Source: Tetmemena sp. SeJ-2015 (lineage: Eukaryota; Ciliophora; Spirotrichea; Sporadotrichida; Oxytrichidae). From it: a stretch of 64,000 nucleotides of DNA. Shown here piece by piece: positions 1-13,399 of this stretch (the stretch's first letter is position 1; each line of letters begins with the position of its first letter). The notes beneath the pieces were generated by a model. That model was not told the origin of the DNA and ran no database searches. It saw only the letters and a program-made list of their open reading frames with translations. The position numbers and the translations under genes were made by a program. The stretch is from assembly GCA_027382625.1 (NCBI GenBank), contig JAJKFJ010022639.1:32300-96299 (forward strand), in the 5' to 3' direction.

Positions 1-247
1 TAAAGTCCAAAATAGGATAGCTCTGCATGAAGATCACGAGGTAAGAACAGAAAAAGATATCATTAGGTACTTAACACAACTCTGTGATAAGCTGAGGAAA
101 AAGTACAAGCCGCTAGAAGACAAGCGAAAAGTTTGTTTAGCAATTATTCACTAATAGAGTATTGCATTTTTGAGTCAATTTTCAAAGGGGGATAAATTGA
201 TACCCTGTCAACAACACAATTGTTGGAGATAGTAAAGCACTAACTGA
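1..247 (+). CDS. 3' end of an unrecognised protein
   Basis: With TAA/TAG read as Gln, an 81-codon frame runs from base 2 to a TGA at 245-247. The piece is rich in Lys, Arg and Gln and has a helical feel (for example LCDKLRKKYKPLEDKRK). The start lies outside the window or behind an IES. I do not recognise a family. It could be the last exon of the gene to the left, or a macronuclear-destined segment of a scrambled gene. Confidence 0.4.
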
Positions 248-492
248 ATCAACTCACCAGCCTTCACTTTTTCAGAGACAATACTCAGCCTGTAAACATT
301 GATTCCTTCTTTCAGTACTATTTCCATTATATAAGGCTTTGATGTTTATATACTACATGTTTTCACTAAACATTGATGATGAAAATCCAGTAAAGGAGCC
401 ACCAGTTAGCTTGCTTTAGCCTCTGCCCTACTAGAAATCCGGCAAGGGATAGGGTCTTAATCATCTTATCAGAGGTTTTGGGCTGGACAAGA

Positions 493-1000
493 ATGAATAT
501 AACTATCACTTGGTTTAGGTATCTCACCAGCCCAATGGATAAATTGAAAGTAAGTTTGCTCTTTAGTATCTTCATTCCTTTGAATTTAGCTTGTGATGTG
601 TGGGACCACTCTTTACGCTACAAAGTGTACAACTATGTTTCAAATTTGATGTATATCCTAGAGAAAAAAGATGGGTTACTTTTGGAGAGAATGAACCTAT
701 ATTTGCTGCTTGATAACTCGGCACAGCTGTATCTATTTGACTTAGATAAGTGTCTTCTGTAAGAGCCTAAGAGACAGAAATCTGAGAAAGACCAACCTCA
801 CTATATTGAAGGCATGAAACCAGATGTATCTCTATTGCCACCTACATTTATAGATAAGGTAAAAACCATTCATGAACTAAGGGAAAAGCTACAAGAGGGA
901 ATAGCTCAAATACTTGCCTTCAACCAAAAAGGAAAATTTTATAACAGGAATACAAAGATAAAAATTTAGTAAAAACAACAATGTTTACAAAAAAACAAAC
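493..1000 (+). CDS. unrecognised protein segment
   Basis: One frame stays open with Gln-coding TAA/TAG over about 170 codons. It holds a helical stretch around 640-730 (EKKDGLLLERMNLYLLLD) and a charged, helical tail around 850-950 (KVKTIHELREKLQEGIAQIL). After about 960 it dissolves into AT-rich low complexity without a clear TGA, so the 3' end is not defined. No catalytic motif or family is recognised. It may belong with the frame ending at 247, since the space between could hold an IES. Confidence 0.4.
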
Positions 1001-2600
1001 AATAACAAGGGGCCCTTTAAACTTTTCAATTATATATCTGTAAATTTTTATTTGCACATTCTAATCATCTCATTTTTAAGTATAATAGGTTTTAAAATGC
1101 TTTATTTAAACTAATAAAAATGGATCGTTTCAGGGTTTTTATTTCTAAATAAAAAATTCTACTTCTTATTCTTTAGCCTCCTTTTAAAATAGAATTATTT
1201 ATATTTTAATATAAAAATAAATAAAAAATTTGAAAGCTCTTTTAAAAAGAAAAATTAAATCAAAAATATGAAAAAAAACTTTAAAAAAAGAATTTAAATT
1301 TTCTTTGGGAAAACAATAAAATTTTCTATAAAAAAGCTTTAATAAAATTAAATTTTTTAAAAAAATATTTTATTGGAAAAATTATTTGAAGATTTGAATT
1401 TACATAAAAAGCAAGAATAGAGTTTCCTAAAAATCTCTATCTGAGAAAGAGTTAGTTTAAAGGCCTTAAAATTTTAACTAAACAGAAAATCAGAACAATA
1501 AGCTCCCAAAATAAAGACATCCTTAGTTTATCTAGAGTTTTGGAAACTTAAATACAATTCTTGATTAAGATATTAAATGAATTATACTTATGGGTATTTT
1601 TAAGACAGAATATCGAACTAAATGCTTTTGAGCTTCAACTAATCCCCTACTTCTATGCTGCACCACTATCCATCTGAGCAAGCGTTTTCTCCTATGCACA
1701 ATTAATACGCAAGAAGCAGGTTATTGGATAAAGTGTCCTAAATGTCTAAATTTTCAGGGCAAACAGTCAAGATATAAAACTACTTCAGAGAATTAGACAT
1801 ACATCAATTTAACTAGCTACAAATTTTTTGATTGAGAGAAAGATAGCTAGATAAGAAATTAAGTTTCCAACAATAGGTTATTTCTTCATCCGCAAGAAAG
1901 AATAGTCTTGTCAAATCTTTGAGAAGATCATAGCTTTAAATTAATTTAATTGCCATTTTTATTTCCTTTTAAAGCATGATGTTCAAATTTAGGATGACAT
2001 TATATCACAAATGGTTGAATCAGATTAGAAAGATTTAGTAACCAAAAATTATATTTTTATATAGAAAAATGCTTCTAAGGCAGAGTACCAAACTGCCTTG
2101 TCTAATATGATAAACAGTGGCCATTTTAGCTCAGTATCAAACATTCTATTTCAGTCTGACTCAAGAGCTTCTAATAATTTTTCAAGTATAGCTGCATAAG
2201 ACCTACAGAATGGGAGAATTAGAAATTAGAAAAAGATCAAAATATTTAATTATAACTTTCTTCATTTCATTTTTATAAAGTAAATTTAAAATAAGAGGAT
2301 AGAGCGCAATGAGCAGAGAAATTTAAAGAATCCATAATTATGAGAAAGGCATAAAATCATCACTCTTAAAAAATTCTTTGCTTTGATATTTTCTATATTT
2401 TAAATCCATCTGCCATCTTATATAAGTAAGAATTTTGAAATAAGTTAAATTTCTATAAAATAAATCAATGGCTTAAAAATTAGCTTCACTTGCATACTTA
2501 ATTAGATCTAGGAATACACTGGCGGTGTCTTTATCTATAAGACAGTAGCCAAAAGTTTACTTCATGCACACACGAGCAGTACTGGTATATATACTTTGGT
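1001..2600. other. AT-rich non-coding stretch
   Basis: Long A and T runs and no convincing reading frame on either strand. It separates the left coding pieces from the pseudouridine synthase start at 2608, as expected for germline-limited spacer. No repeat, RNA gene or mobile-element end was seen in it. Confidence 0.5.
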
Positions 2601-2607
2601 CTTAATT

Positions 2608-5600
2608 ATGAATTTTAGTTTTCAACTGGCTAAACAAATCCAGAAAATGATATCAATGATGATAAAAATACTTAAAACCCAAAAAGTAGACTTGAATAAG
2701 AAGATAATCAGCAAAATTCAACATCACATAGTTCAAATGAAATAAAGCTGCCTTTCAAATTCTAAGAGCCACCTGCTTTTGAAAATTAGAGCAACGAGTA
2801 ATACGCTAGTTTCAAAAGAACAGCTCACAAATAGGAAAGAGATAATAATTACAAAAGTAAGGAAGGATATAAATTTGAACCTAGAGAATAGAAGTTTAGG
2901 AAAGAGTACACTTAGAAGAATTAGTAGAATACTTTCTATTAAGCAGAAGTGAAAAAGAATGAAGAAGTCGTTCAGGCGATTAGGAAGAGGTAAGAAAGGG
3001 AAAGATTTGAGGAGTTAGAGAAGAAGCTAGCGTCATCTGCACTCCCTGTTGAAAACCCTAAGGAAGAAGAAGAATCAATTAACACTGAAACGAATAGCGA
3101 TAAAGCAAAAAGCACTGGTACTATTTAAGAGGATAAATCAAAGTAGAAAACTCAGAAATTTACTAAAATACCAAACAATATGAAGCTAATCCCAATCGAG
3201 AAACAGCATTTTGGAGAGAGATTCGACAAATTTCTAATGGAAAGGTTAAGACTTACATGGCCCACGAGTTAAAAAATAATAAGAGCAAGAGAAGTGTTTA
3301 TTGTACAAAAGGTTAATGATCTTAAAGCTTTAAACTAAATAAAATTTGATTTTTTAATTTATTTAGGAAAAACAGTTTAGAAAGCTATTATTGCTAATTT
3401 AAATAAAATTTAAAGATAAGAAAAGGATAAATCCATATTTAAAGAATGATTTAAAATATTTATAAAATACCAGTAGATTATAATGCTTTAAATTTTTTTT
3501 GATCAAATTGAATCAAAGTATTTTAATTATTCCTTGAATATTAGAGCAAGGGCTTAGAGAGATCTGAGCATCAAGATGAGGAAATTTACTAGAAGATAGA
3601 TAAGGACACCTCGATTATTATATATTTCATATTTTTCTTCTTCGTACAAAATAAAGAAGGGAGATATGCTCTGTGTTAAATAAAAATATGCTTAAGACGC
3701 AGAAGAGCTAGATAATAATTAATTTTAATTTAAATCGTTTATTTTAGATCTTCCTTAAATAAGAGATTTAGATATAGAGCAGGACTCCTTAAAGAAATTC
3801 AAAGAGATGATCCTCTTTGAGAATGAGTATGTGATAGTTATAAATAAAGACCATGGAATACCCTCGCAAATGGGAACTGGCCTTAGCATTAGAAGGACTT
3901 CTGATATCTCAGTAGATAGAATAATAAATTAGATTATTATTGCATGCTTTTAAAGTTCATATTTAAAAAGAATGGCTAGCTTGTACTGCTCTAAGTAAAG
4001 CAGTGGCTCTAAATAGGAGATCTAGAAATAAGAAAATTAGATTGGAGGTGGATATTTGGTACATAGACTTGATCAAAAGACCAGTGGACTAATGGTAATT
4101 GCTAAGTCTAAAGAAATGGCAAAGTACTTAGGGCTGTTGTTTTAAGATAAGAGTGCTGGCTAAGATGCCCTTTCTGAGGAAGGCTAAGCCAATCTATAGA
4201 AGATTTAAGTAATGAAATCTTATAAATTTGAATTTTAAATTTACTATGCTATTGTTTGCGGGGTTCCCAGATACTCGAGTGGAGTGGTTCATCAATCAAA
4301 AGAATGCAACTACCTTATTTTTTGCATTTTTATTCCAATCAAATTCTCAGAGCGAAGAAGGTTGGAAATAGAACTTACTAAATCAGTCAATAGAGGCATG
4401 ATCAAATCTACATACTTCGATACCCTAACTATTCCACTGAATGACTTAGGTAAGAATTTTAACTAAAATAACTTACAATTTTATAGGCATTACAAAATAT
4501 GAAGTCCTGTCATCTTCACTCTTCCAAGAAGAAACCAAAAATTAAAGATTTTTATAGTGATGCTCATGTTAAATTTAAATTGGAAAGGTTTGACATCAGA
4601 AGATTTGTATTAAGATAAATCTTGTCATATCTTAGATGCACTTACAGACTATTCCCCTAATTTGAACTTTTCGGAGGATCAAAGAAAACTAAACGAGGGC
4701 TACAGTTTAATAAAGTTTGAGCTCAAAACTGGAAAGAAGCACCAAATTAGGCTAGTGTGCTAAAGAGAATTTTTTGGATTTGAAGTCAATATACATTTAT
4801 GTGCAAAATACATGACAAATGCGCGTTCCACTCGTCAGATTGCCCTTGTTGTTTGAGCTTATTTTACCTTGGTCTCATCAAGTTTTTCAAGGATTTCAGC
4901 ATTCTTCAGTAATTCCTTCTCTCATGTTTTGGTCTCCTCGTTCGAATCATTTTTAGATAAGATAGCAGAGCATGTCCAGGAACTAGGCGCTGTATTTCTT
5001 AGCATTCTGGTGTCATGCATTCTTTGTTTCTTTTGAGCATTTGCGAGGTTTGGATGATTTTCACTCTAAAATGTCACCTTGTGCTGAGCTAGGTATAAGT
5101 ATTCGCTCCATTAATACTAGCTGGAATTTTAATGAATTTAGAACTCTTAATTTAATAATAAGTTTAGACCCATTAATTAATTAAGAATAATTAAAAGCTG
5201 ATCTCTTTTAATGCAAACTTTCTTAATGTTCTTAAATCATGATTTCTCCAAAAAGCAATAGTCTTAATTCAATCTTATTTAATCGCACAGCATTCTTAAT
5301 TCCAGTTTGCTTATTCTTAATTAATTAATGGGTCTAAGCTTATTATTAAATTAAGAGTTCTAAATTCATTAAAATTCCAGCTAGTATTAATGGAGCGAAT
5401 ACTTATACCTAGCTCAGCACAAGGTGACATTTTAGAGTGAAAATCATCCAAACCTCGCAAATGCTCAAAAGAAACAAAGAATGCATGACACCAGAATGCT
5501 AAGAAATACAGCGCCTAGTTCCTGGACATGCTCTGCTATCTTATCTAAAAATGATTCGAACGAGGAGACCAAAACATGAGAGAAGGAATTACTGAAGAAT

Positions 5601-6174
5601 GCTGAAATCCTTGAAAAACTTGATGAGACCAAGGTAAAATAAGCTCAAACAACAAGGGCAATCTGACGAGTGGAACGCGCATTTGTCATGTATTTTGCAC
5701 ATAAATGTATATTGACTTCAAATCCAAAAAATTCTCTTTAGCATGTTCTCAAGACTCCTATACTATTAGACTCAAGATATGGGTATGATCCGATTGTTCC
5801 ATTTATTATGGATCAATTTTATTTTTACAGCATTTTTAAAGTTCATAGTGAAAACTTGCAAGAAGAGGAGAAAAATATATTACAGAGAAACAAGCGAGAT
5901 GAAAGAATAGGTATAGTTAAGCTGATTGAAAAGTAAGACAAAATAATTATGCTTCATGCTGGCCACCTCACTATTCCAATTACTCCTTCATTTTATTTAT
6001 TAAATTTTGTTTAGGTTATAAATATATGGTTATGAAGAACTTTTAATTTTTTCAAACGAGAATGGTAAAGAAAACACGATGACGTTTAAAGCCCCTCCTA
6101 AAGCAGAGATGCTCAAATTGTACAGTCATCTCAAATTTAAAACCAACACTGCACCACAAGAGTTTTGGCGCTGA
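2608..6174 (+). CDS. RluA-family RNA pseudouridine synthase (RPUSD-like), interrupted
   Basis: Converts uridine to pseudouridine in RNA. The frame starts at ATG 2608 and runs through a long polar, Gln-rich, charged N-terminal region (about 200 residues). An S4-like RNA-binding segment follows near 3180-3300 (GERFDKFLMERL). The catalytic motif GGYLVHRLDQKTSGLMV lies near 4040-4100 and contains the family's catalytic Asp. The substrate-side motif TGKKHQIRL is at 4727-4755, followed by HVLKTPILLDSRYG from 5742. It ends at TGA 6172-6174 after QEFWR. A 37-nt GT..AG intron lies near 4451-4487; further short introns or IESs are needed near 3310-3550 and 4555-4620. A 980-bp palindromic element (4761-5740) splits the HQIR motif region; removing it with one TA copy gives an open frame reading HQIRLVCQHVLKTP. 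The family is clear; the exact target RNA is not. Confidence 0.88.
4761..5740. mobile_element. TA-bounded foldback element (long-TIR MITE or IES) inside the RluA gene
   Basis: Two 430-bp arms, 4761-5190 and 5311-5740, are reverse complements; I saw one mismatch in the inner part (AGTTTAG versus AGCTTAG). They surround a 120-bp AT-rich spacer. The element begins TAAAGAGAATTTTTTGGA and ends with the reverse complement. A TA lies at each end, and deleting the element with one TA restores the pseudouridine synthase frame exactly. TA target duplication and precise excision are typical of Tc1/mariner-type elements and of many ciliate IESs. No transposase frame is visible inside, so it would be non-autonomous. 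An assembly artefact producing a palindrome is unlikely, because the two flanks are different halves of one gene. Confidence 0.85.
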
Positions 6175-6329
6175 TTTTAAGCAAATCTGCTTTACTTAAT
6201 TAAGGATATTAACACTATTTATTAATCTAAATCCTAGACTGATTACAATTTTTTTTAGCTTCTCTGATAAATGCAGGAAAATAATCTATAATAAAACTTT
6301 TTGATTAGCTGGTAAATAATCAGAGATAA

Positions 6330-6721
6330 TAAAATCAAATAAGTGTTTTGATAAGATGGTTGTAGAAATAAGATCAAGTTCAAAGTCTTAATTAGTGATA
6401 AGTCAGAATGGTTGACATATTAAGATGTCTGATTGGTTAATATTTAATATCTCTAATATAATTGGTTGTTTAATATATTGATTAGACTTAAAATTAATTT
6501 ACTAATGCCTGATTGGATTTCTCTATTAAAGATCTTGATTAACCAATGGGGTGGCTTAATTAATTAAAACGCAAATAATTTTACCACTAATCGTTAAATA
6601 TTATCACCCCCAACTTTTCTTTTAAAGCCAGAAAACATTCTTCTCGAGCAGCTTGTTATCTATAATTTTATTTAGATTCTTATTTCTACAACCATCTTAT
6701 CAAAACACTTATTTGATTTTA
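6330..6721. mobile_element. second TA-bounded inverted-repeat element (MITE-like)
   Basis: Identical 44-bp terminal inverted repeats lie at 6330-6373 and 6678-6721, each starting TAAAATCAAATAAGTG when read inward. The outermost bases are TA at both ends, the same boundary type as the 4761-5740 element. The 300-bp interior is AT-rich with no reading frame. It lies in the spacer between two genes. Confidence 0.75.
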
Positions 6722-7141
6722 GAATTATTAACGGAAATTAATTAACCTCTATTGGAGGCTAAAACTATCACTCTGGTATTATCAGACTGAGCAAATGTTA
6801 TAATTATTGGCTTCTCATTCCTAACTTTTGAATTTTGATGTATAAATTTCGAATATATACTCTTTAACTAACCTCTCTGAGCAAATACTATTACATGATT
6901 AAAATTAAACTTCAATAATTGCACATATATAGTTATAACATAATTTCTATTGATGTGAAAATTTTAATAGACTTATAATCGATATATATATTCTTATTTT
7001 CTCTAAAATCATCTTTAACTTACACAAATCTATTGCATATCCTACTTAATACTGAGCTTAATAAATAGAAATATTCTTCCCTACAATATTTCATCTTTAT
7101 TTGAGATAATTTTAGTTTTTAATTGAGATTATTGGAATAAA

Positions 7142-10100
7142 ATGAACATTTCTCAACACCCCTCAAGCTAAAACGTAAGTTTTTATTTCATTATAGTTGC
7201 TTTATTTAAGCTATTTTCTATTTAGATTGAGTTTGCGCAAATATTTGACTTGACAAACACAGATATCAAGTAGGATCTACTCTCTGAAATCTTCTTATTT
7301 AGCAACTTAATATTTTTTGTGTGTATCAAGGAATCACAATCCAATGAGAACACTTAAGAGTTTTAAAATAGTCTTAAAAGCCAATCAAGAAAGCAAAGCA
7401 AAATTCATTCTTCTGATAATAACCAATAACGCTCTCCTTCTAAATAAAAACTTGTGCAGTTTAAAAACAAAAATGCTTTAGAATTTCCAGTTATTGAAGC
7501 AGCAGAGAAATCTTTTTAAACTGGAACTTAGGGAATCATGAAAAAAGATAATAGTAAGGGGTTTCTCAACAAGGAAAGATTGAGCAAGGAATCTTCTATG
7601 CTGGAGATTATTCCTGAGTCTTTGATTATCGATTAAGAATTCGCTGATTAAAATTATTATTGCTTAAATTGAATAATAAATATTTTCCACTAGAGATGTC
7701 TTACATTAAACTCGATGAGAAGAATAGCTAAAAGCTTCGTAAGCTCGCAGCTCATTTGAATTAACTGTTTTAGGTTTGTTTGACAAGTTGATGGGCAAGC
7801 TTTAGGAAAGCAAGGACATGAAACGGCGATATTTTGAGATGATTCTGTCCTCAACTGTGAATCTGAACGATAGAAAACTACAGTAGGAATATTCATTATG
7901 CATTAATTCATCAATATCATCATCTTACTTGTAGTTAATTGCGGCAGAAGAGATTGAAGTACAACAATGCGGGGATCAGTGAGAGATCTACTTCACTCAC
8001 TTCTACTCAAATACTAGACTTTGAAAAAACTCTGCCAGATCCTATCATTAAGAAGCAGACTCAAGTTAATCCAGTTCATCAAGTTAAATAAGTGCAGATT
8101 GAAGATGTCAAGCTTTTGAAACTCAAGCAAGCGGCAGGCTTTCAAGAAAACTAACAAGATAGGAGTCAGCCTATTCTATAGAATCAGAATGAAATTAATC
8201 ACTACAAAGATAGCTAAAGGCAAGATTATGACATCAAAGTTATTGCAAGCGTTTTTCTTATATTTTTTAAAAAGTTACTCAAGCTGCTTAAAATTCAGAT
8301 AAAAAAGAATTGCCAAAAGTTTAAAATAACATAAATACAAAGCCACCTATGGATCAAATGATAAGAAATAAAAGCTTTCTCATACCTCAATAATCCACAC
8401 AAGATATTTTAGTAGCAGATATAAATGACTCAACTTCCGAGACAAACCTGTTCAAATCCTCATCATTTCAAATTCTAGGTGATTCAAAATAATCCAAGAG
8501 TCAGCAGTAGCTTTTGCTAAGAATATAAACAATCATTTATATACTTAATATAAAAGCATTCGAATTTCTCACAGAATAAATCATCTCCTTTTGTAAATGA
8601 AAGGAAAAAAGATGGTCAAGATGCTTTAAATATTAATTTCATAAGGCAAGATTAGAGTTAAAGCTCAATAAAAATAGACACATAAAATCAAACAAGCAGA
8701 ATACAAAATAATAGATCCCAAGACTAATTTGAAAAATTGCAAACGAATTAAAAATTAATTTAAGTTATAGTTATCTTTTGCAAAATATTTTAATGAATCA
8801 CAAGAAAACGTGGAGAGCTAATTAAAGCTTCTAAATCTAACTTTGAAAAGAGACTAATCAAAAATCTCGCATATTGAACTCACTGGTTCAGAAGCAGTGA
8901 AGGAAAATCTATCTAAATCTCAGAGTTTGATACCGAGTGTATCTACACTATCGAACATCATAAAGAGAGTAAGTTTTTCACCACTTTAATTATATGTAGA
9001 AAGATATCATAAGCAGTATTCGCAGCAAATGTAGAGACCTAGACGACCATCTCTCTTCAACCAGTCGCATAATTTAGGCAGGTAAATAAATCATAACCTA
9101 ATTTAGATGTTTGTAATTATAAACGAGCAAAAGCTATAGCTCATATGAATGGTCTAGACACCTTTAAATCCGACAGTGAAATTCGCTAGCTAAAGTTGAA
9201 GAAACTAAATAGAAAGATAAGACAATACAACTAGAATCAATTTAGAGGCGTATTAACGGGAGCACAATAGACTTCAGAATCTTCTCCAGTAAAAGACCTT
9301 TAAGATATTACAGAAAGAGGATAGCAGATATTGAAGGTACTTCAAAGTGACATTCCTTCTAGAATAGATTCAAATAGCCTGATATAGACTTAACTACAGT
9401 CTTAATTATATCTCTTTCTTCTATTTTTGATGAATTATTAGTCTTATAGATACTCGAACCCTTAGAATGAAAGGAGTTGCTCATTTCTATTTATATCTTT
9501 AAGGATTGGAAACGATTATAGCGATAATGCATATTAAATTAAAGCGCAAGGAGTTCAAAAGTCTGGAAGATTCACTTCTAAGGTAGTCCCGTTCTACATG
9601 AATCCCTATTAACAAAATTAGCAAAATCACCCCTACACTCAAGACAATAGTATGGATGGCCTTAGTATAAGAGGAAACTCACTTTATATTTTATAATTCT
9701 AACTCTAATAGCCAGAAAGATATATCGCTTGAGAACTCTGCAAGGAATAAAAGGGAAAATAATTTTAATTCATACTAGGATAACTCTAACCTTTAAGAAT
9801 TTTATTCTCTTAATCATCATTTTAAATACTTTAAGACTAAATAGAGATTCTCACTAACAGAGGTTAGGAATATAGGTAGTTTATATTAGTTTTATATCAG
9901 CAAGCTGGAGATACTGGAGTTAATCGAGTGCCCTTGCAATAGCGGCAAACCTCGTAAAAAGATTTCACTCAAAAACCCTTCCAATCTAACACTACTTACT
10001 CGATGAGTATTACTTTTAAATTATTGTTTCTCTAATTTAAGCATTTTTGATTTCTATTGTCTTTAAAATTAAAGTTGTGTATAATTTTGTGAATAAGGAT

Positions 10101-11498
10101 CATATGTTTGATGGCACATGCTAAAAATTCGTCAGGAGCTTTATCTCTATAAAATCAATAGCCTCTCTTCTTTCATGAATCTTGGCCCTATAAACTCTAC
10201 ATATCAGCAGCACTAGATTCCAACTAAAGTCACTAATTTCAAGGCTTAAATACATATCACAAACAAGAATAAGGATTAAACAAAATCAAGCAATTTAGCT
10301 TCCGAGAGAGACTAAATTAACACAGAGAAAGGTCAGTCAAAGATAAGAAGCAGTCAAAATTGCGAGTAAAAAGAATCCGAAGTAATCTCATAAACTGCCA
10401 TCGCTAGTACTGTAAAGTAAGGAGACACAATTGATAGTGATCGCAATTAGGAGTAGAAGGCTTTTGATGAAGATGGGGATTTCAATGATTATGAGGGCAT
10501 CTTTACAAGCACAAATTATACTAATGTGTAAAAGTCTATTCAGTTGTCATATTTTTAAATCCTCGCATTTAGATTCAAAATAAGAAAGCGAGTAATAAGA
10601 GTTCAAACAATCTTTTATCTAAGACCAGCTATTTCAATAGAAATAATCACTCACTCGAGCACAACAGATCTTAGAACACTTCAGTCTATAAGCATATTCA
10701 GCAGAAGCAATAAAATTTACTTAGATCCAAGTTAAGAAGAGAATCCATCGTCTTATAATGACTCACGAAACTTAATTATCATTAATGTTTTTAATTATAA
10801 ACATAATTTAGTTTTAGATGAACAACACTTCAATTCTCAACTTGAAATAAGCTAAGAATCACAACAGTGGAAGAGTACAGCCGATCAATCAGCATGTCTA
10901 AATTTTGAAGAATAATGGACTTCTTACAGATTAAATTAAAGATGAAGATCCCTAATCTATAACTGTGACTGGCTAGAGTAATTTCAGATGGAAAAATTAC
11001 ACTCAAATCCAAGGAAATGAATATACGAAAAGTACTATTTATAATGTTTTACGAGAGGGAAAGTACCTAAAAGGGCGATTATATTATATTGATTCGTAAT
11101 TTATTATCCATGAAACCGAGATTGAATAATTGACTTCTTAAAGCTTCATAAAGGCAGAGAAAAGCTTATAGAAGTTAAAATTAAATAACACTGGAACTAT
11201 GACAGCTGGCATTGCGAAAAAGGAAATGCTAGTAAGTGAAAATTTGGAAGAAAGGGAGAGCAAGCTAAGCAAGAAGAACACAATTCAACTTTTGGGTTCA
11301 ATGGGTGGGAACATTCAGGCTTGGGAGAAAGGGGGTAGAAATCATCAACTTCAAAGAGAAAATACTGCTGATAGTGAGATACTCAGAAGCAGCTTCGGAG
11401 GGTAACAAATTGGTGAAAATACTAGATTCGCAATTTAACAACAAATTCAAGTCAACATTAAGAGTAGAAGTTTAAACATATATATAGAAAGATATTGA
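7142..11498 (+). CDS. large Gln/Ser/Asn-rich protein, unrecognised
   Basis: ATG at 7142 begins MNISQHPSSQN, followed by a short intron ending in TTTAG near 7225. Then comes a more ordered segment (FDLTNTDIKQDLLSEIFLFS, about 7234-7310). Most of the rest is low complexity, rich in Gln, Ser, Asn and Lys, broken by several introns or IESs (for example near 8250-8330, 8750-8790, 9080-9105 and 10540). A more structured C-terminal part runs from about 10810 and ends IYIERY, TGA 11496-11498. No known domain is recognised. Exon joins were not all resolved, so this could be one gene or two adjacent ones. Confidence 0.55.
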
Positions 11499-11675
11499 TA
11501 AATTTCATATATTATAAAATTAGAGGAAATCAAAATTATATGAATTTAATTTTAAGTTAAGAAAAGGCAGCAAAGACTAGGTAGCATGTCAAAATTTAGA
11601 ATCTGCAATAATTGTGATTTCATAAATTAGTATTATAAAAATACCTATTCATAAAAAAATCGTAAGACAAATAAA

Positions 11676-13190
11676 TCATAAATTATACTTCTTTTATTAT
11701 GATTCCTTTAAATTGTTTTTATCTGCCATCTTAAAATACTCATTCAAAAGCACTGCCTCTTGTTAATTATTTTCTATTTTCTCGTTCTGAGATATTTCTA
11801 TTAAAGATGACTTATTCTCTTTTTATTCATCAACTCTATCAGTTTGGCTATTTTATAACAAGATGGCTCCTCTTTATGGAGTGAAAAGATGTTTTGGAAT
11901 TAAAAATAAGGATAAATAACTTTATTGGACTTTTTAAACCAGTATGTTAAGTTAATTTCCCCTAGGATTCTATCTTTTTGATGTAATTCTACTTCACATT
12001 GGGACTTTAACCCCTTAAATATTCAGAAAGAGCCTAGTTTAGACCTTCTTAGCAAAGATTTTACTCGCTTCTCTATTTATTAAAACTTCTCTTTGACATA
12101 AAGCTGCTCCTCTGGGGTCAAAATATTTGCAAATAAATAATTTAATGGTTGCATCAAAAGAACTTTCGGAGTTTCAAATTTTTGGTGGTATGGATTGTTG
12201 CCATTGGATTAACTCACTATTTGACTAGCTAAATACTCATCTAAGATAAAACCATTTTAGCTTTAAGAAGTAATAACTTGTGGCATTAATTAACAAAGTA
12301 AAAATAAATGCAGTTATGGGAGAGAAACCACCCTGTCCGTTAGATTTCTACCTTTATGATTTTAGCTTTTGTTTTGAGCGATTCCCTTTTAACTTTGCAC
12401 TCCTAAAAGCTGAGTTAATTTAGCATCGAGTCTCTATTTTCCTTTATTATAGAAATAAGCATTTGGGAATTATAGTCAATTAAATTATTAGCAGCATAAT
12501 TTTGTTCTATATGTTCATTTGCGAGTTGTGATGCAAGATCTTAATTAGAGAGTGATGAATTCCAGTTGTGATTTTGAAATGATGCTAGAGTTCTCTTGCT
12601 AAGATGTAGTTCTTGAATATGCGATCTGTCCTTTGGCTTCTTGAACATCTATTCAGTCAAATGAAATCCTATATTCCACTACTATGAAATGAGTTTATAA
12701 AAATGCTTGGTAGCCTTAATAGCAACATCCAACTCTTTTTATTTCTGGGTTCTAAGTTCAGCCAACTCATCTGTATCACGAGAGGAAACTGCCGACACTG
12801 ATTCTGACTATGTGTCAGTGTGGCCACCCTGACCCTTTCCACTTTTTTGTGAGCTGCCTGTCTCCATCTTTGAAACTGATTTGCTGGGATGAGTTTGCTC
12901 TTTGATCTACGGATTCCTTGGCGCGAATTTACTCACTACTTTAAACTACTGGAGTTCCTAGTCATTAACTGTGCTCACAGACCCATCCACTGTCTTAAGA
13001 TGAAAATACAGGATATTATCAAAAATAATTGAAATGACCTTGAAAACCAAAAGTCATAGCTGAAAAGTTTGAAGGAAGCTTTCCTGGGGAAGAAGATTGC
13101 AATTAGGAGCCCGATATAATGTTGGAGGTGCTAGGAGCTGCTATAGTGTTGCCTAAACCAATTCTTAAAAATTACTGCCTTTTCTCTTTA
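11676..13190 (-). CDS. coiled-coil / Gln-rich protein, unrecognised
   Basis: Reads on the minus strand from about 13190 (ATG candidate at 13057) to a TGA at 11676-11678. A 50-bp GT..AG intron joins MTFGFQ to VDGSVSTVND. Then comes a Ser/Gln-rich section and a long helical region (about 12800-12330) with DTDELAELRTQKQKELDVAI. The C-terminal part includes LTPEEQLYVKEKFQQIEKRV and a charged tail. An in-frame TGA near 12023 is followed by another open stretch, so a short IES or intron probably lies there. No family recognised. Confidence 0.5.
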
Positions 13191-13399
13191 CCACTTGGTC
13201 TTAAATTTAAAATAAAAGGTAGAAAAATTAAAATAAATAATTTAATAAAGGAATTTAATTGCTTTTAAATTAATTAATTAATTGAGAAGTTTTTTTTAGA
13301 GTCTTTAATTAAGTGACAGTAAAATATTGTTTTTAATTTAAAATAATTTTACAGAGCAACTTATAAATATAAGTCTCGAGTTAGACATACAAAAATAAA

